From positions 1 through 64,000 of the forward strand of contig JBBQBI010000007.1 in assembly GCA_038363005.1 (NCBI GenBank): a stretch of DNA of 64,000 bases, in the 5' to 3' direction. Within the stretch, counting starts at the first letter, position 1. Every line of letters begins with the position of its first letter. Origin of the DNA: JAKOWB01 sp038363005 (GTDB lineage: Bacteria; Pseudomonadota; Alphaproteobacteria; Kiloniellales; JACOMY01). The notes beneath the pieces are model-generated. The model made no database searches, was not told the origin of the DNA, and saw only the letters and a list, made by a program, of their open reading frames with translations. Made by a program: the position numbers and the translations under genes. Positions 17,613 to 26,431 of the stretch are shown here, in pieces.

Positions 17613-18371
17613 ATGTCCGTCGAATGGCAGGACGAAGCGGTGATCCTGGCGGCCAAGCCGCATGGCGAGGCCGACCTGGTGCTGCAGCTGCTGACCCGCG
17701 AACGCGGGCGCCATGCCGGCCTGGTGAAGGGTGGGCAAAGCCGCCGCCAGCGCGGGCAGCACGAGCCCGGCACCCGCATCGTCGCCACCTGGAAGGCGCG
17801 CCTGGCCGACCACCTGGGCTATCTGGTCTGCGAGGCACGGGGTTCTGCCCTGGGCGCCTTGATGGACCGGCCAGGCCCCCTGGCGGCACTGTCCAGCGCG
17901 TTGGCCCTGGCGGAACGGGCGCTGCCTGAGCGCGAGCCGCACCCGGCGGCCTATGAGGGGCTGCTGGCGCTGCTGGCGGCGCTGGAGACCGAGCATTGGG
18001 GTGAGGCCACGGTGCTGTGGGAGCTGCAGCTGTTGGGCGAGCTGGGCTTCGGCCTGGACCTGACGGCCTGCGCGGCGGGCGGCGACAACGACCAGCTGGC
18101 CTTCGTCTCGCCCCGCACCGGTCGCGCCGTCTCGCTGTCGGCCGGGCAGCCCTGGCGCGAGCGGCTGCTGCCGCTGCCGGGTTTCCTGGTTGGCCGTGGC
18201 GAGGGCGGCGCGCGCGAGATCCTGCAGGGCCTGGCGCTGACCGGGCATTTCCTCGAACTCAATGTCTTCCATCCACAGGACCGGCCGCTGCCACCAGCCA
18301 GGCAACGTCTGCACGCGCGTTTTGCCGAGGAAGCTGCTATCACTCCGCCGCCTGTTCCGGAGACTCCATGA
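17613..18371 (+). CDS. recO: DNA repair protein RecO
   Basis: RecO helps load RecA on SSB-coated DNA in the RecF pathway. The N-terminal OB-fold (VEWQDEAVILAAKPHGEADLVLQLLT, split over residues 2-28) and the helical C-terminal domain are recognisable, with YVSPKTG-like FVSPRTGRAVS near residue 165. Length 252 is normal. It follows era and overlaps the next gene by 4 bases (ATGA). Confidence 0.92.
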   Translation: MSVEWQDEAVILAAKPHGEADLVLQLLTRERGRHAGLVKGGQSRRQRGQHEPGTRIVATWKARLADHLGYLVCEARGSALGALMDRPGPLAALSSALALAERALPEREPHPAAYEGLLALLAALETEHWGEATVLWELQLLGELGFGLDLTACAAGGDNDQLAFVSPRTGRAVSLSAGQPWRERLLPLPGFLVGRGEGGAREILQGLALTGHFLELNVFHPQDRPLPPARQRLHARFAEEAAITPPPVPETP

Positions 18372-19618
18372 CCACCCCTGAGCCCAAGTCCCTTGCCGTC
18401 GTTGGCGCCGGCATCGTCGGTGTGTGCTGTGCGCTGCAGCTGCTGCGCGACGGCCACCGCGTCACCCTGATCGACCGCAATGGCCCCGGCGAGGGCACCT
18501 CGTTCGGCAACGCCAGCGTGATCGAGCCGCACGGCATCATCCCGGTCGCCACACCAGGCGTGCTGTGGCAGGTGCCGAAGTACCTGGCCGATCCTCTGGG
18601 GCCGCTGGCGATCCGCTGGCGCTACCTGCCGCAGCTTGCCCCCTGGCTGGCCCGCTTCGTCTGGAACAGCCGGCCGGGCAAGGTCCGGCAGAGCACGGCG
18701 GCGCTGCACGCCATCCTGCAGCCGGTGATCGAGAGCTATCGCGACCTGATCAAGTGGGCCGGCGCGGAGGACATGCTGCGCGAGCAAGGCTGGCTGGCGG
18801 TGGCCGAGGGCCCGGCCGCCTGGAAGTCGGCACTGCACCACGCCGAGGTCTACAAGGCGCACGGCGTGCCGCTGTCGATCCTGAAGCCCGAGGAGGTGCG
18901 GCAGTACGAGCCGGCCTTCCAGGCCAAGGTGGAGGGCGCGGTCTACTTCCCCAAGGTCGCGCACGTGGTGAACAACTTCCGCTTCGTGCAGATGCTGGCA
19001 CAGGCGGCGCAGCGCCTGGGCGCCACCTTCCAGCGCGACGAGGTGGTGGATTTCGAGCTGGCTGACGGCCGCGTCGTCGCAGTGAAAAGCCGCGAGAAGC
19101 GCTACCCCTGCGATGGCGTGGTGATCGCCGGCGGTGCCTGGTCGAAGGAGCTGACCCGCAAGCTGGGCTATCGCCCGCCGCTGGATACCGAGCGCGGCTA
19201 CCACATCACCGTGCCGAAGCCGGGCTTCGATCTGCGCCTGCCGGTGCTCTCGGTCGATCGCGGTTTCGTCGCCACGCCGCTGGAAATCGGCCTGCGCGTC
19301 GCCGGCACCGACGAGCTCGGCGGCCTCAAGCTGCCGCCGAACTGGGAGCGCGCCGAGATCATCCGCCGCAACGTGCGCCGCTGGTTCCCGCAGCTGAATG
19401 ACGAGGGCTACACCCGCTGGATGGGGTTTCGTCCGTCGCTGCCGGACTCGGTGCCGGTGGTGGGGCCGGCGCCCAAGGTGCCGAATGCCTGGCTGGCCTT
19501 CGGCCACGGCCACCTGGGCTTGACCATGGGCGCCCGCACCGGCCAGCTCATCGCCGACCTGGTGGCGGGGCGCGATTCCGGCATCGACATGCGGGCCTAC
19601 CGGGCGGGGCGCTTCTAG
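18368..19618 (+). CDS. D-amino acid dehydrogenase-like FAD oxidoreductase
   Basis: A 416-residue DAO-family flavoenzyme that probably oxidises a D-amino acid or other secondary/primary amine at the membrane. The N-terminal Rossmann motif is VVGAGIVGVCCA (10-21), with Asp/Arg at the end of strand 2 (LIDRNGPGEGTS). Other family marks are GVVIAGGAWSKEL and the closing GFRPSLPDSVPVVG and FGHGHLGLTMG. The start ATG overlaps the recO stop. DadA is the closest named family; no alanine racemase gene is nearby, so the substrate is open. Confidence 0.82.
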   Translation: MTTPEPKSLAVVGAGIVGVCCALQLLRDGHRVTLIDRNGPGEGTSFGNASVIEPHGIIPVATPGVLWQVPKYLADPLGPLAIRWRYLPQLAPWLARFVWNSRPGKVRQSTAALHAILQPVIESYRDLIKWAGAEDMLREQGWLAVAEGPAAWKSALHHAEVYKAHGVPLSILKPEEVRQYEPAFQAKVEGAVYFPKVAHVVNNFRFVQMLAQAAQRLGATFQRDEVVDFELADGRVVAVKSREKRYPCDGVVIAGGAWSKELTRKLGYRPPLDTERGYHITVPKPGFDLRLPVLSVDRGFVATPLEIGLRVAGTDELGGLKLPPNWERAEIIRRNVRRWFPQLNDEGYTRWMGFRPSLPDSVPVVGPAPKVPNAWLAFGHGHLGLTMGARTGQLIADLVAGRDSGIDMRAYRAGRF

Positions 19619-21057
19619 AGCGCAGGCCTTGTCCGGCTGGCCGCCAGCGCCAGCGCGGCGAGTATCAGCAGGCCGGCCACCGCGAAGGTGACTCGCATGC
19701 CGTTGGCGACGGCCGCGGCCGGGGCCGTGGCCATGTCGGACGTACCCGCGGCCCAGGCGAACACGGCACCCATGACCGAGGCGCCGGTGATCAGCCCCAG
19801 ATTGCGCGACAGGTTGAGCAGGCCCGAGATCACGCCGCGCTGGTCGGGCGCGATGCCGGCCATGACGGTCGTGTTGTTGGCGGTCTGGAACAGCGCATAG
19901 CCCAAGGTGACAACGACGATGGGACCGACGTAGCCCGGCACGCCGAACCGCGCCGGCAGCAGGGCGAGGCTTAGACAGCCCATGGCGGAGGCAGTGAGCC
20001 CGACCAGCGTCACCAGGCGGGGGCCGCAGCGGTCGGCCAGGCGTCCGGCCGGCACGGCGGCAAAGGCCACCACCAGCGGCCCCACCGCGATGGCCAGGCC
20101 GACGTAGGCGGTGTCGAGCCCCAGGGCGTGCGAGAGATAGAAGGGCCCGACCACCAGGGTCGCCATCATCACGGTGGACACCAGCGTGCTCATGGCCAGG
20201 CTTCGGCTCAGCAGCGGATCGCGCAGCAGCGCCAGGCGGATCAGCGGCGCCGCGGCCCGGCGCTCGACCCGCAGGAAAAGGCCAGCGCCGATGACAGCCA
20301 GCAACAGCAGCGCCATGCTGGTCGGACCGAAGGCGCCGCGCCCGAAGGTCATGGCCAGCGCGTAGGCCGCCAGGGTGAGTGCCAGCAGCAGCGTGCCCAG
20401 TCCGTCGAAGCGCGGCCGTGCGCGTGGTGCCGCCTGGCGATGGCGGGGCAGGTGGCGCTGGGCCAGCAGCAGCGCCAGTCCGCCCAGTGGCACGCCGGCC
20501 AGGAAGACCGCCCGCCAGCCGAAGCCCTCGACCAGCAGGCCGCCGAGCGATGGCCCCAGCGCAGTGCCGATGGCGGAGGTGGTGCCCAGCAGCCCCATGG
20601 CGCGCCCGGTCCGATCCTGCGGCACCACCTCGCCGACCAGCGCCATGGCGAGCGCCATCAGCATGGCGGCGCCCAGGCCCTGCAGCGCCCGCGCGGCGAT
20701 CAGCAGCCAGAGCGTCGGCGCCGCACCGCACAGCGCCGAGGCCGCGGTGAACAGCAGGACCCCGGCCAGCAGCAGGCGCCGGCGGCCGAACAGGTCGCCC
20801 AGCCGCCCGACGCTGACGATCAGCGTCGTGCTGGCCAGGAGATAGGCCAGGACCACCCACTGCGTTTGCTGGAAGGAGGCCTGGAAGGCCCCGGCCAGCG
20901 TCGGCAGGGCGATATTGGCGATGCTGATGCCGAGTGACGCCAGCAGCATGCAGAGCGACAGGCTGGCGAGGGCCCAGCCGACCGACGGCGCGGCTGCTGT
21001 GACTGTGCTGGCGGGCTGGATGGTCGGTGAAAACCTTGACGTCGACATGTGTCCCAT
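19615..21057 (-). CDS. MFS drug-exporter-like transporter
   Basis: A 480-residue major facilitator protein, DHA2 (EmrB/QacA)-like, with about 12-14 hydrophobic segments. The loop 2-3 motif GRLGDLFGRRRLLLAG and the segment 5 motif C region (GTALGPSLGGLLVEGFGWRAVF) indicate a proton-driven exporter. The start at 21057 has GGAGG 9 bases upstream. It is divergent from a LysR regulator with an inverted repeat between them, so it is probably regulated by it. Its stop overlaps the upstream flavoenzyme stop by 4 bases, in convergent orientation. Confidence 0.85.
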   Translation of the reverse strand: MGHMSTSRFSPTIQPASTVTAAAPSVGWALASLSLCMLLASLGISIANIALPTLAGAFQASFQQTQWVVLAYLLASTTLIVSVGRLGDLFGRRRLLLAGVLLFTAASALCGAAPTLWLLIAARALQGLGAAMLMALAMALVGEVVPQDRTGRAMGLLGTTSAIGTALGPSLGGLLVEGFGWRAVFLAGVPLGGLALLLAQRHLPRHRQAAPRARPRFDGLGTLLLALTLAAYALAMTFGRGAFGPTSMALLLLAVIGAGLFLRVERRAAAPLIRLALLRDPLLSRSLAMSTLVSTVMMATLVVGPFYLSHALGLDTAYVGLAIAVGPLVVAFAAVPAGRLADRCGPRLVTLVGLTASAMGCLSLALLPARFGVPGYVGPIVVVTLGYALFQTANNTTVMAGIAPDQRGVISGLLNLSRNLGLITGASVMGAVFAWAAGTSDMATAPAAAVANGMRVTFAVAGLLILAALALAASRTRPAL

Positions 21058-21134
21058 TCTCCGAAGCCTCCGGATGTGGAGGCCTCCCAGGAGTAGGGGC
21101 TTGGCCTGGCATGGCGGAAGGCGCAGCGTTTGCA

Positions 21135-21153
21135 GTCTATTCGTGCACTAGAC
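21135..21153. promoter_or_regulatory. putative LysR-type operator
   Basis: GTCTA and TAGAC flank 9 bases as a perfect inverted repeat, and contain the T-N11-A core (T21138, A21150) of LysR-type sites. It lies in the 131-bp gap between the MFS gene (from 21057, minus) and the LysR gene (from 21189, plus), 36 bases from the regulator start. Autoregulation plus control of the exporter is inferred. Confidence 0.5.
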
Positions 21154-21188
21154 GCCACATATCAGGCAAACAGCGCTAGGATCGTCTC

Positions 21189-22106
21189 ATGGCCAAGCCC
21201 GATCTCAACCTGCTGGTGACCCTCGATGTGCTGCTCGCCGAGGGCAGCGTCGCGCGCGCCGCCCAGCGGCTGCGGCTCAGTCCCTCGGCGATGAGCCGTG
21301 CGCTGGCGCGGCTGCGCCAGACCACCGGTGATCCGCTGCTGGTGCGCGCTGGTCGCGGCCTGGTGCCGACGCCCCGGGCGCTGGAGCTGCGCGCCCGCGT
21401 CGGCGAGGTGGTACGGGACGCCGAGGCGGTGCTGCGGCCGGTCGGCCGGCTGAACCTCAAGCAACTCAGCCGCGACTTCACGCTGCGCGTCAGCGAAGGC
21501 TTCGTGGAGAACGTCGGGCCGGGCCTCATCGCGCGCGTCGCCGCGGCGGCGCCCGGCGTGCGGCTGCGCTTCCTGCCGAAGACCGACAAGGACGTGGCGC
21601 CGCTGCGCGACGGCACCGTCGACCTGGAGACCGGCGTGGTCGGCAAGGCGAGCGGTCCGGAGCTGCGCGCGCAGGCGCTGTTCCGCGATCGCTTCGTCGC
21701 CGTCGTGCGGCCCGGGCATCCACTGTGCGAGGGCAGCGTCACCCCCGCGCGCTACGCGGCCGGCCGGCACGTCGCCGTCACGCGACGCGGGCTGGAGCAA
21801 GGGCCGGTCGACGAGGCCCTGGCGGGACTTGGGCTGCGGCGCGCCATGGCCGTCATGGTCGGTGGCTTCTCCAGCGCCCTGTCGCTGGTCAGAACCAGCG
21901 ACCTGATCGCCAGCGTGCCGGAGCGCCACACTGGCGTGCTGCGCGCCGGCCTGGTCAGCTTCCCGCTACCCTTTGCCCTGCCGGAGGTCACGATCTCGCT
22001 GCTTTGGCACCCGCGGCTCGATGGCGACTCGGCGCATCGCTGGCTGCGCGGCTGCCTGCGCGAGGCCTGCGCCGCCTGGCTGCGTGAGGCCCCGGCGGGC
22101 GCCTGA
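21189..22106 (+). CDS. LysR family transcriptional regulator
   Basis: A 305-residue LTTR. The N-terminal winged helix-turn-helix reads LNLLVTLDVLLAEGSVARAAQRLRLSPSAMSR (in pieces, residues 5-40), then the linker helix and a periplasmic-binding-like effector domain from about 90. It resembles the NodD/LinR-type group with the LLVRAGRGLVPTPRA segment. It is divergent from the MFS exporter, which is its likely target. The effector is unknown. Confidence 0.9.
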   Translation: MAKPDLNLLVTLDVLLAEGSVARAAQRLRLSPSAMSRALARLRQTTGDPLLVRAGRGLVPTPRALELRARVGEVVRDAEAVLRPVGRLNLKQLSRDFTLRVSEGFVENVGPGLIARVAAAAPGVRLRFLPKTDKDVAPLRDGTVDLETGVVGKASGPELRAQALFRDRFVAVVRPGHPLCEGSVTPARYAAGRHVAVTRRGLEQGPVDEALAGLGLRRAMAVMVGGFSSALSLVRTSDLIASVPERHTGVLRAGLVSFPLPFALPEVTISLLWHPRLDGDSAHRWLRGCLREACAAWLREAPAGA

Positions 22107-22204
22107 CCCGCCAGCGGCGGCGGCGCCATCAAGGCGGTTTCCTTCGCTAAATCTTGTGGTAAACCGGCGGCCGCCCTACCATTGCTGGGCAAGAGGACCC
22201 TGTC

Positions 22205-24445
22205 ATGAACGCAGCCACGCCCGCTCGTCAGAGCGGCGAGATCATCGAGGTGCGCCTGGATCAGGCGCTCTCCGACCGCTACCTGAGCTACGCGCTCTCC
22301 ACCATCATGTCGCGTTCGCTGCCCGACGTGCGCGATGGGTTGAAGCCGGTGCACCGGCGGCTGATCTTTGCCATGCAGCAGCTGAAGCTCGACCCCAAGT
22401 CGGGCTTCAAAAAGTCCGCGCGTGTCGTGGGCGACGTGATCGGCAAGTTCCACCCGCACGGCGACCAGTCGATCTATGACGCGCTGGTGCGCCTGGCGCA
22501 GGATTTTGCGCTGCGCTATCCGCTGATCGAGGGGCAGGGCAACTTCGGCAACATCGACGGCGATAACGCCGCCGCCATGCGCTACACCGAGGCACGGCTG
22601 ACCGACGTCGCGGTGCTGCTGCTGGAAGGCATCGAAGAGAACGCCGTCGACTTTCGCCCGACCTACGATGGCGAGGCGGAAGAGCCGATCGTACTGCCCT
22701 CGGCCTTCCCCAACCTGCTGGCCAATGGCTCGCAGGGCATCGCGGTCGGCATGGCCACCGCCATCCCGCCGCACAACGCGGCCGAGCTATGCGACGCGCT
22801 GCTGCACCTGATCAAGACGCCCAACGCCACCATCGAAAAGCTGGTCGACCTGGTGCCGGGCCCCGACTTCCCGACCGGCGGCCTGCTGGTCGAAGACCGC
22901 GCCCAGGTGGTCGAGGCCTATCGCACCGGCCGCGGCGCCTTCCGCCTGCGCGCGCGCTACGAGGTCGAGCGCATGAAGAGCGGCCTGTGGCAGGTGGTGG
23001 TGACCGAGATCCCCTACCAGGTGCAGAAGGCCAAGCTGGTCGAGCGCATCGCCGAGCTGCTGGAGCAGAAGAAGCTGGTGCTGCTCGACGACGTGCGCGA
23101 CGAGTCGGCCGAAACCACGCGCCTGGTGCTGGTACCGAAGAGCCGCAATGTCGACCCGGCGGTGCTGATGGAGCAGCTGTTCCGCCAGACCGACCTGGAG
23201 ACCCGCGCCTCGCTCAATCTCAACGTGCTGCAGGCCGACAACACGCCGAAGGTGCTGAACCTGCGCGAGGCGCTGCAGGCCTATCTGGACCACCGCCATG
23301 TCGTGCTGGTGCGCCGTAGCGAACACCGCTTGGGCAAGATCGCCGACCGGCTGGAGGTGCTGGAAGGCTACCTCGTCGCCTACCTCAACCTCGACGAGGT
23401 GATCCGCATCATCCGCGAGGCCGACGAGCCCAAGCCGGCGCTGATCAAGCGCTTCAAGCTGACCGACGGCCAGGCCGAGGCGATCCTCAACATGCGGCTG
23501 CGCGCCCTGCGCAAGTTGGAGGAGATCGAGATCCGCGGCGAGCACAAGACGCTGTCGGCCGAGGCCAAGGACCTGAAGGCGCTGCTGAAGGACGCCGAGG
23601 CGCGCTGGAAGAAGATCGCCGATGAGGTGCGCCGCGTGCGCGAGCTCTTCGGGCCGAAGACCGCGCTGGGCAAGCGCCGCACAGAGATCGCCGGGCCGCC
23701 GGCCGAGGTCGCGGTGCCGCTGGAAGCGGTGATCGAGCGCGAGCCGGTCACCGTGCTCTGCTCGGCCAAGGGCTGGATCCGCGCCGTCAAGGGGCACCTG
23801 GACCAGGTGCAGCTGCAGGATGCCAAGTACAAGGAAGGCGACCGTGGCCGCTTCGCCATTGCCTGCCAGACCACTGATCGCCTGGTGCTCTTCGCCACCA
23901 ACGGGCGCTTCTACACGCTGGGCGTCGACAAGCTGCCGGGCGGCCGTGGCTTCGGCGAGCCGCTGCGCCTGATGCTCGACCTGCCGAACGACGCCGACGT
24001 GGTGTCGCTAGCAATCCATCGGCCGGGTGAGAAGCTGATCGTCGCCTCGCACCAGGGCTACGGCTTCATCGTTGCCGAGGACGAGATACTGGCGCAGACC
24101 AAGAACGGCAAGCAGGTGCTGAACCTGGGGTCGGGCGACGAGGCGCAGATCTGCTGCCCGATCGACGGCGACCACGTCGCCATCATCGGCGAGAACCGCA
24201 AGCTGCTGCTGTTCCCATTGGACGAGCTGCCGGAGATGACGCGGGGCAGGGGAGTGATCCTGCAGAAGTTCAAGGACGGCGGGCTGGCCGACCTGAAGAC
24301 CTTCACCCGCAAGGAGGGCCTGACCTGGGCGGCCGGCGCCGGCCGGGTGCGCACCGAGACGCAGATCCGCGAATGGATCGGCAAGCGCGCGCAGGCCGGC
24401 CGGATGCCGCCGGCCGGCTTCCCGCGGTCTGGCAAGTTCGGCTGA
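22205..24445 (+). CDS. parC: DNA topoisomerase IV subunit A
   Basis: A 746-residue ParC, the DNA-breaking subunit of topoisomerase IV, which decatenates daughter chromosomes. The quinolone-region motif RVVGDVIGKFHPHGDQSIYD (residues 73-92) and the catalytic Tyr127 in AAMRYTEARL are present; a GyrA/ParC C-terminal beta-pinwheel follows (residues about 500-740). The C-terminus lacks the GyrA box, which favours ParC over GyrA. ParE is not in the window. Confidence 0.94.
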   Translation: MNAATPARQSGEIIEVRLDQALSDRYLSYALSTIMSRSLPDVRDGLKPVHRRLIFAMQQLKLDPKSGFKKSARVVGDVIGKFHPHGDQSIYDALVRLAQDFALRYPLIEGQGNFGNIDGDNAAAMRYTEARLTDVAVLLLEGIEENAVDFRPTYDGEAEEPIVLPSAFPNLLANGSQGIAVGMATAIPPHNAAELCDALLHLIKTPNATIEKLVDLVPGPDFPTGGLLVEDRAQVVEAYRTGRGAFRLRARYEVERMKSGLWQVVVTEIPYQVQKAKLVERIAELLEQKKLVLLDDVRDESAETTRLVLVPKSRNVDPAVLMEQLFRQTDLETRASLNLNVLQADNTPKVLNLREALQAYLDHRHVVLVRRSEHRLGKIADRLEVLEGYLVAYLNLDEVIRIIREADEPKPALIKRFKLTDGQAEAILNMRLRALRKLEEIEIRGEHKTLSAEAKDLKALLKDAEARWKKIADEVRRVRELFGPKTALGKRRTEIAGPPAEVAVPLEAVIEREPVTVLCSAKGWIRAVKGHLDQVQLQDAKYKEGDRGRFAIACQTTDRLVLFATNGRFYTLGVDKLPGGRGFGEPLRLMLDLPNDADVVSLAIHRPGEKLIVASHQGYGFIVAEDEILAQTKNGKQVLNLGSGDEAQICCPIDGDHVAIIGENRKLLLFPLDELPEMTRGRGVILQKFKDGGLADLKTFTRKEGLTWAAGAGRVRTETQIREWIGKRAQAGRMPPAGFPRSGKFG

Positions 24446-24572
24446 TGGTTGAGATTGCACAAGTATGCCTTTTTCGCACACAGGTCCGCCGTTCAAAGAA
24501 TAGAGGAATCCAGCTTGCGGTTTTCCGTTCCCAATGCGATACGTTACTGGACCAATGCATGGAGGTGATATG

Positions 24573-25004
24573 ATGACACGCTTGTTCTTTTGTGTGTTAA
24601 CTGTTATGTCTGTCTTTGGTTTATCTGTTTCGAATGTATGTGCCAATTCAGCTGAAATTCCGAACTCCCTAGTCATCATGCAACCAGCGGCCGAAGTACC
24701 TCAGCAGGCAGCAGCTTTCTCCGGAGTTTGGTCGGGTAGTTGGGGCCAGCTTGATAGCAAACTGGCTATTGCAGAAATTGCGAGCGACGGCAGCGTGACC
24801 GGCGTTTATGCTTGGGGTGATTTAAGGGAATACAAGATTTCTAAAGGCAGAACGAATGTGACTGGCTCAATAATTGGCAATTTACTCACGTTGAATCCAA
24901 CAGAAATTGGAGCAGTTATGACCTACGAGTTGGGCGAGGATGGGCGCTTGGAAGGCACTTTTGTTTTAAATGGACAAAAATATACTGGGACATTTACGAA
25001 GTAG
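24573..25004 (+). CDS. small secreted beta-rich protein of unknown function
   Basis: A 143-residue protein with a clear Sec signal peptide (MTRLFFCVLTVMSVFGLSVS, cleavage after VCA). The mature part has a repeated Gly/Trp beta pattern (FSGVWSGSWG, SVTGVYAWGD, GSIIGNLLTLNP, LEGTFVLNGQKYTGTF) like small lipocalin-like or beta-barrel domains seen appended to secreted hydrolases; I cannot name it. The second of two adjacent ATGs is chosen because GGAGGTG lies 5 bases before it. The base composition is visibly AT-richer than the flanking genes, with codons rare elsewhere here, which suggests acquisition by transfer. Confidence 0.75.
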   Translation: MTRLFFCVLTVMSVFGLSVSNVCANSAEIPNSLVIMQPAAEVPQQAAAFSGVWSGSWGQLDSKLAIAEIASDGSVTGVYAWGDLREYKISKGRTNVTGSIIGNLLTLNPTEIGAVMTYELGEDGRLEGTFVLNGQKYTGTFTK

Positions 25005-25618
25005 TTTGTAGTTGAGTGATAATCTTGCTTGGATTTTTTCGAATGGGACGGTGGGGCTGCGATGGCGGCTGTGTTCTTAGAATTTTAGAAGCTGTTCCTT
25101 CGCAAGTGAGATAGCTCGAACTGATATCCTGATCATTGATGTGGTCGGCGGTACCAGTAGAAATGGCGCCATATCTGCTCACTCCGGATTGCCGATGATC
25201 AGCGGATAGATGATGATTTGTGCTGGACAGGAGACACAACCAGTGTTGGCGGCGGTACGATAGTTTGATTTTGATAGTGAATTGCGCGACCTGAGTTCGA
25301 TGGTGCGCGTGGCAGTCTTCAACGTGTGCACCGCTGTAGATGCGGTTACTGTAAATCTGGCAACTGAATCAGGTCAGCAACGCCCAGGGTTTGCATTCGC
25401 CAAGCAGTCAGTATGCGCCCTGATCTGTCAACTTTGCTGAAGCAGGTTCATTGCCGAACCGGAGCGCTCGTAAGCCACGTGCCTCCACCAGCTAGGGCCA
25501 TGGAGTCTGACAACTCGATGGAGTTCATCTGCTTGACGCTGTTCCTGCTGGACAGCCACAAGGTCGCGTTGTAATCGCAAGGTCGCTGTCTTTCTGGCGT
25601 GCTTGGGGAGGGTAGGTG
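25005..25618. other. 614-bp AT-richer region without a recognisable gene
   Basis: No open frame on either strand has a ribosome site plus protein-like composition. Composition drifts from AT-rich next to the secreted protein gene towards the host-like GC of bioY. I looked for a TTATCTATAA-like BioR box near bioY and for terminal inverted repeats and found neither. The final 20 bases hold the GGGGAGGGTAGG purine stretch that serves bioY. Confidence 0.5.
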
Positions 25619-26245
25619 ATGCAGATCTCGGTAGCCGCTAGAGGCCCACTCTATCGTGCGCTCTGGCCGGTCAGCGACCGGCGCGTCGCGCTCGGTCGCA
25701 ACTTTCTTATCGCAGTAGTCGGCTCCCTCCTGCTCTGGGCCTCCGCGAAGATCCAGATTCCCTTCTGGCCCGTGCCGCTGACCATGCAGACCTTCATGGT
25801 GCTGGTGATCGGCGCCGCCTGCGGCTGGCGCCTTGGCGGCGCCACCATCCTGCTCTACTTGCTCGAGGGCGCCGCCGGTCTTCCAGTGTTCGCCGGCACG
25901 CCGGAGAAGGGCATCGGCCTGGCCTACATGGTCGGCCCGACCGGCGGCTACCTGGCGGGCTTCCTGGCCTCGGCCCTGCTGGTCGGCTGGCTGGCCGAGC
26001 GCGGCTGGGACCGTGGCTTGTTGCGCATGCTGGTCACCATGCTGCTCGGCCATCTGGTGATCTTCGCATTTGGCTTCACCTATCTTGCCTATTTTCTCGG
26101 CATCACCCTCGAAAAGGGCTGGTCGGCGGGTTTGTCCGGTGCCTGGACTGGTGGCGTCGAGCCCTTCCTCTGGGCGACGGTGCTGAAGACCGCGCTGGCC
26201 GGCGTTACGTTGCCGAGTACTTGGGCGTTGTTGCGCCGTCTTTGA
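25619..26245 (+). CDS. bioY: biotin transporter BioY
   Basis: A 208-residue S component of an ECF-type biotin transporter, with about six membrane segments. Family marks are KIQIPFWPVPLTMQTF near residues 44-60 (the biotin-contacting part), LYLLEGAAGLPVFAG, and GPTGGYLAGF. No bioM or bioN genes adjoin it, so it probably works alone or with a shared energising module. The ATG at 25619 follows a long purine-rich site; a GTG directly before it would add one residue. Confidence 0.93.
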   Translation: MQISVAARGPLYRALWPVSDRRVALGRNFLIAVVGSLLLWASAKIQIPFWPVPLTMQTFMVLVIGAACGWRLGGATILLYLLEGAAGLPVFAGTPEKGIGLAYMVGPTGGYLAGFLASALLVGWLAERGWDRGLLRMLVTMLLGHLVIFAFGFTYLAYFLGITLEKGWSAGLSGAWTGGVEPFLWATVLKTALAGVTLPSTWALLRRL

Positions 26246-26431
26246 TGGGCAGTCGATGGGTTGCCTGTTGTTAGGAAAATGCTTCGGCTCCCGAATAGGC
26301 TGATTGCCGATAATTTGGAAGGCCAACGTCGAGACAGTGGTTCTGCCTTTTAGGTCTGTGTAAGGTTCCACGTGACAGAGCGCGAACTGCCCAACAATGG
26401 CAGCTCCGAAACGACCAAATGGGAGGTCTAG

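Noticed and set aside
17951..21112. A 1053-codon open frame on the minus strand
   Set aside because: It is antisense to recO, the flavoenzyme and part of the MFS gene, of low-complexity Arg/Gly/Ala composition, as expected for shadow frames in GC-rich DNA.
25005..25618. Insertion sequence or biotin-regulator site before bioY
   Set aside because: No transposase similarity, no terminal inverted repeats and no BioR-like palindrome could be seen.
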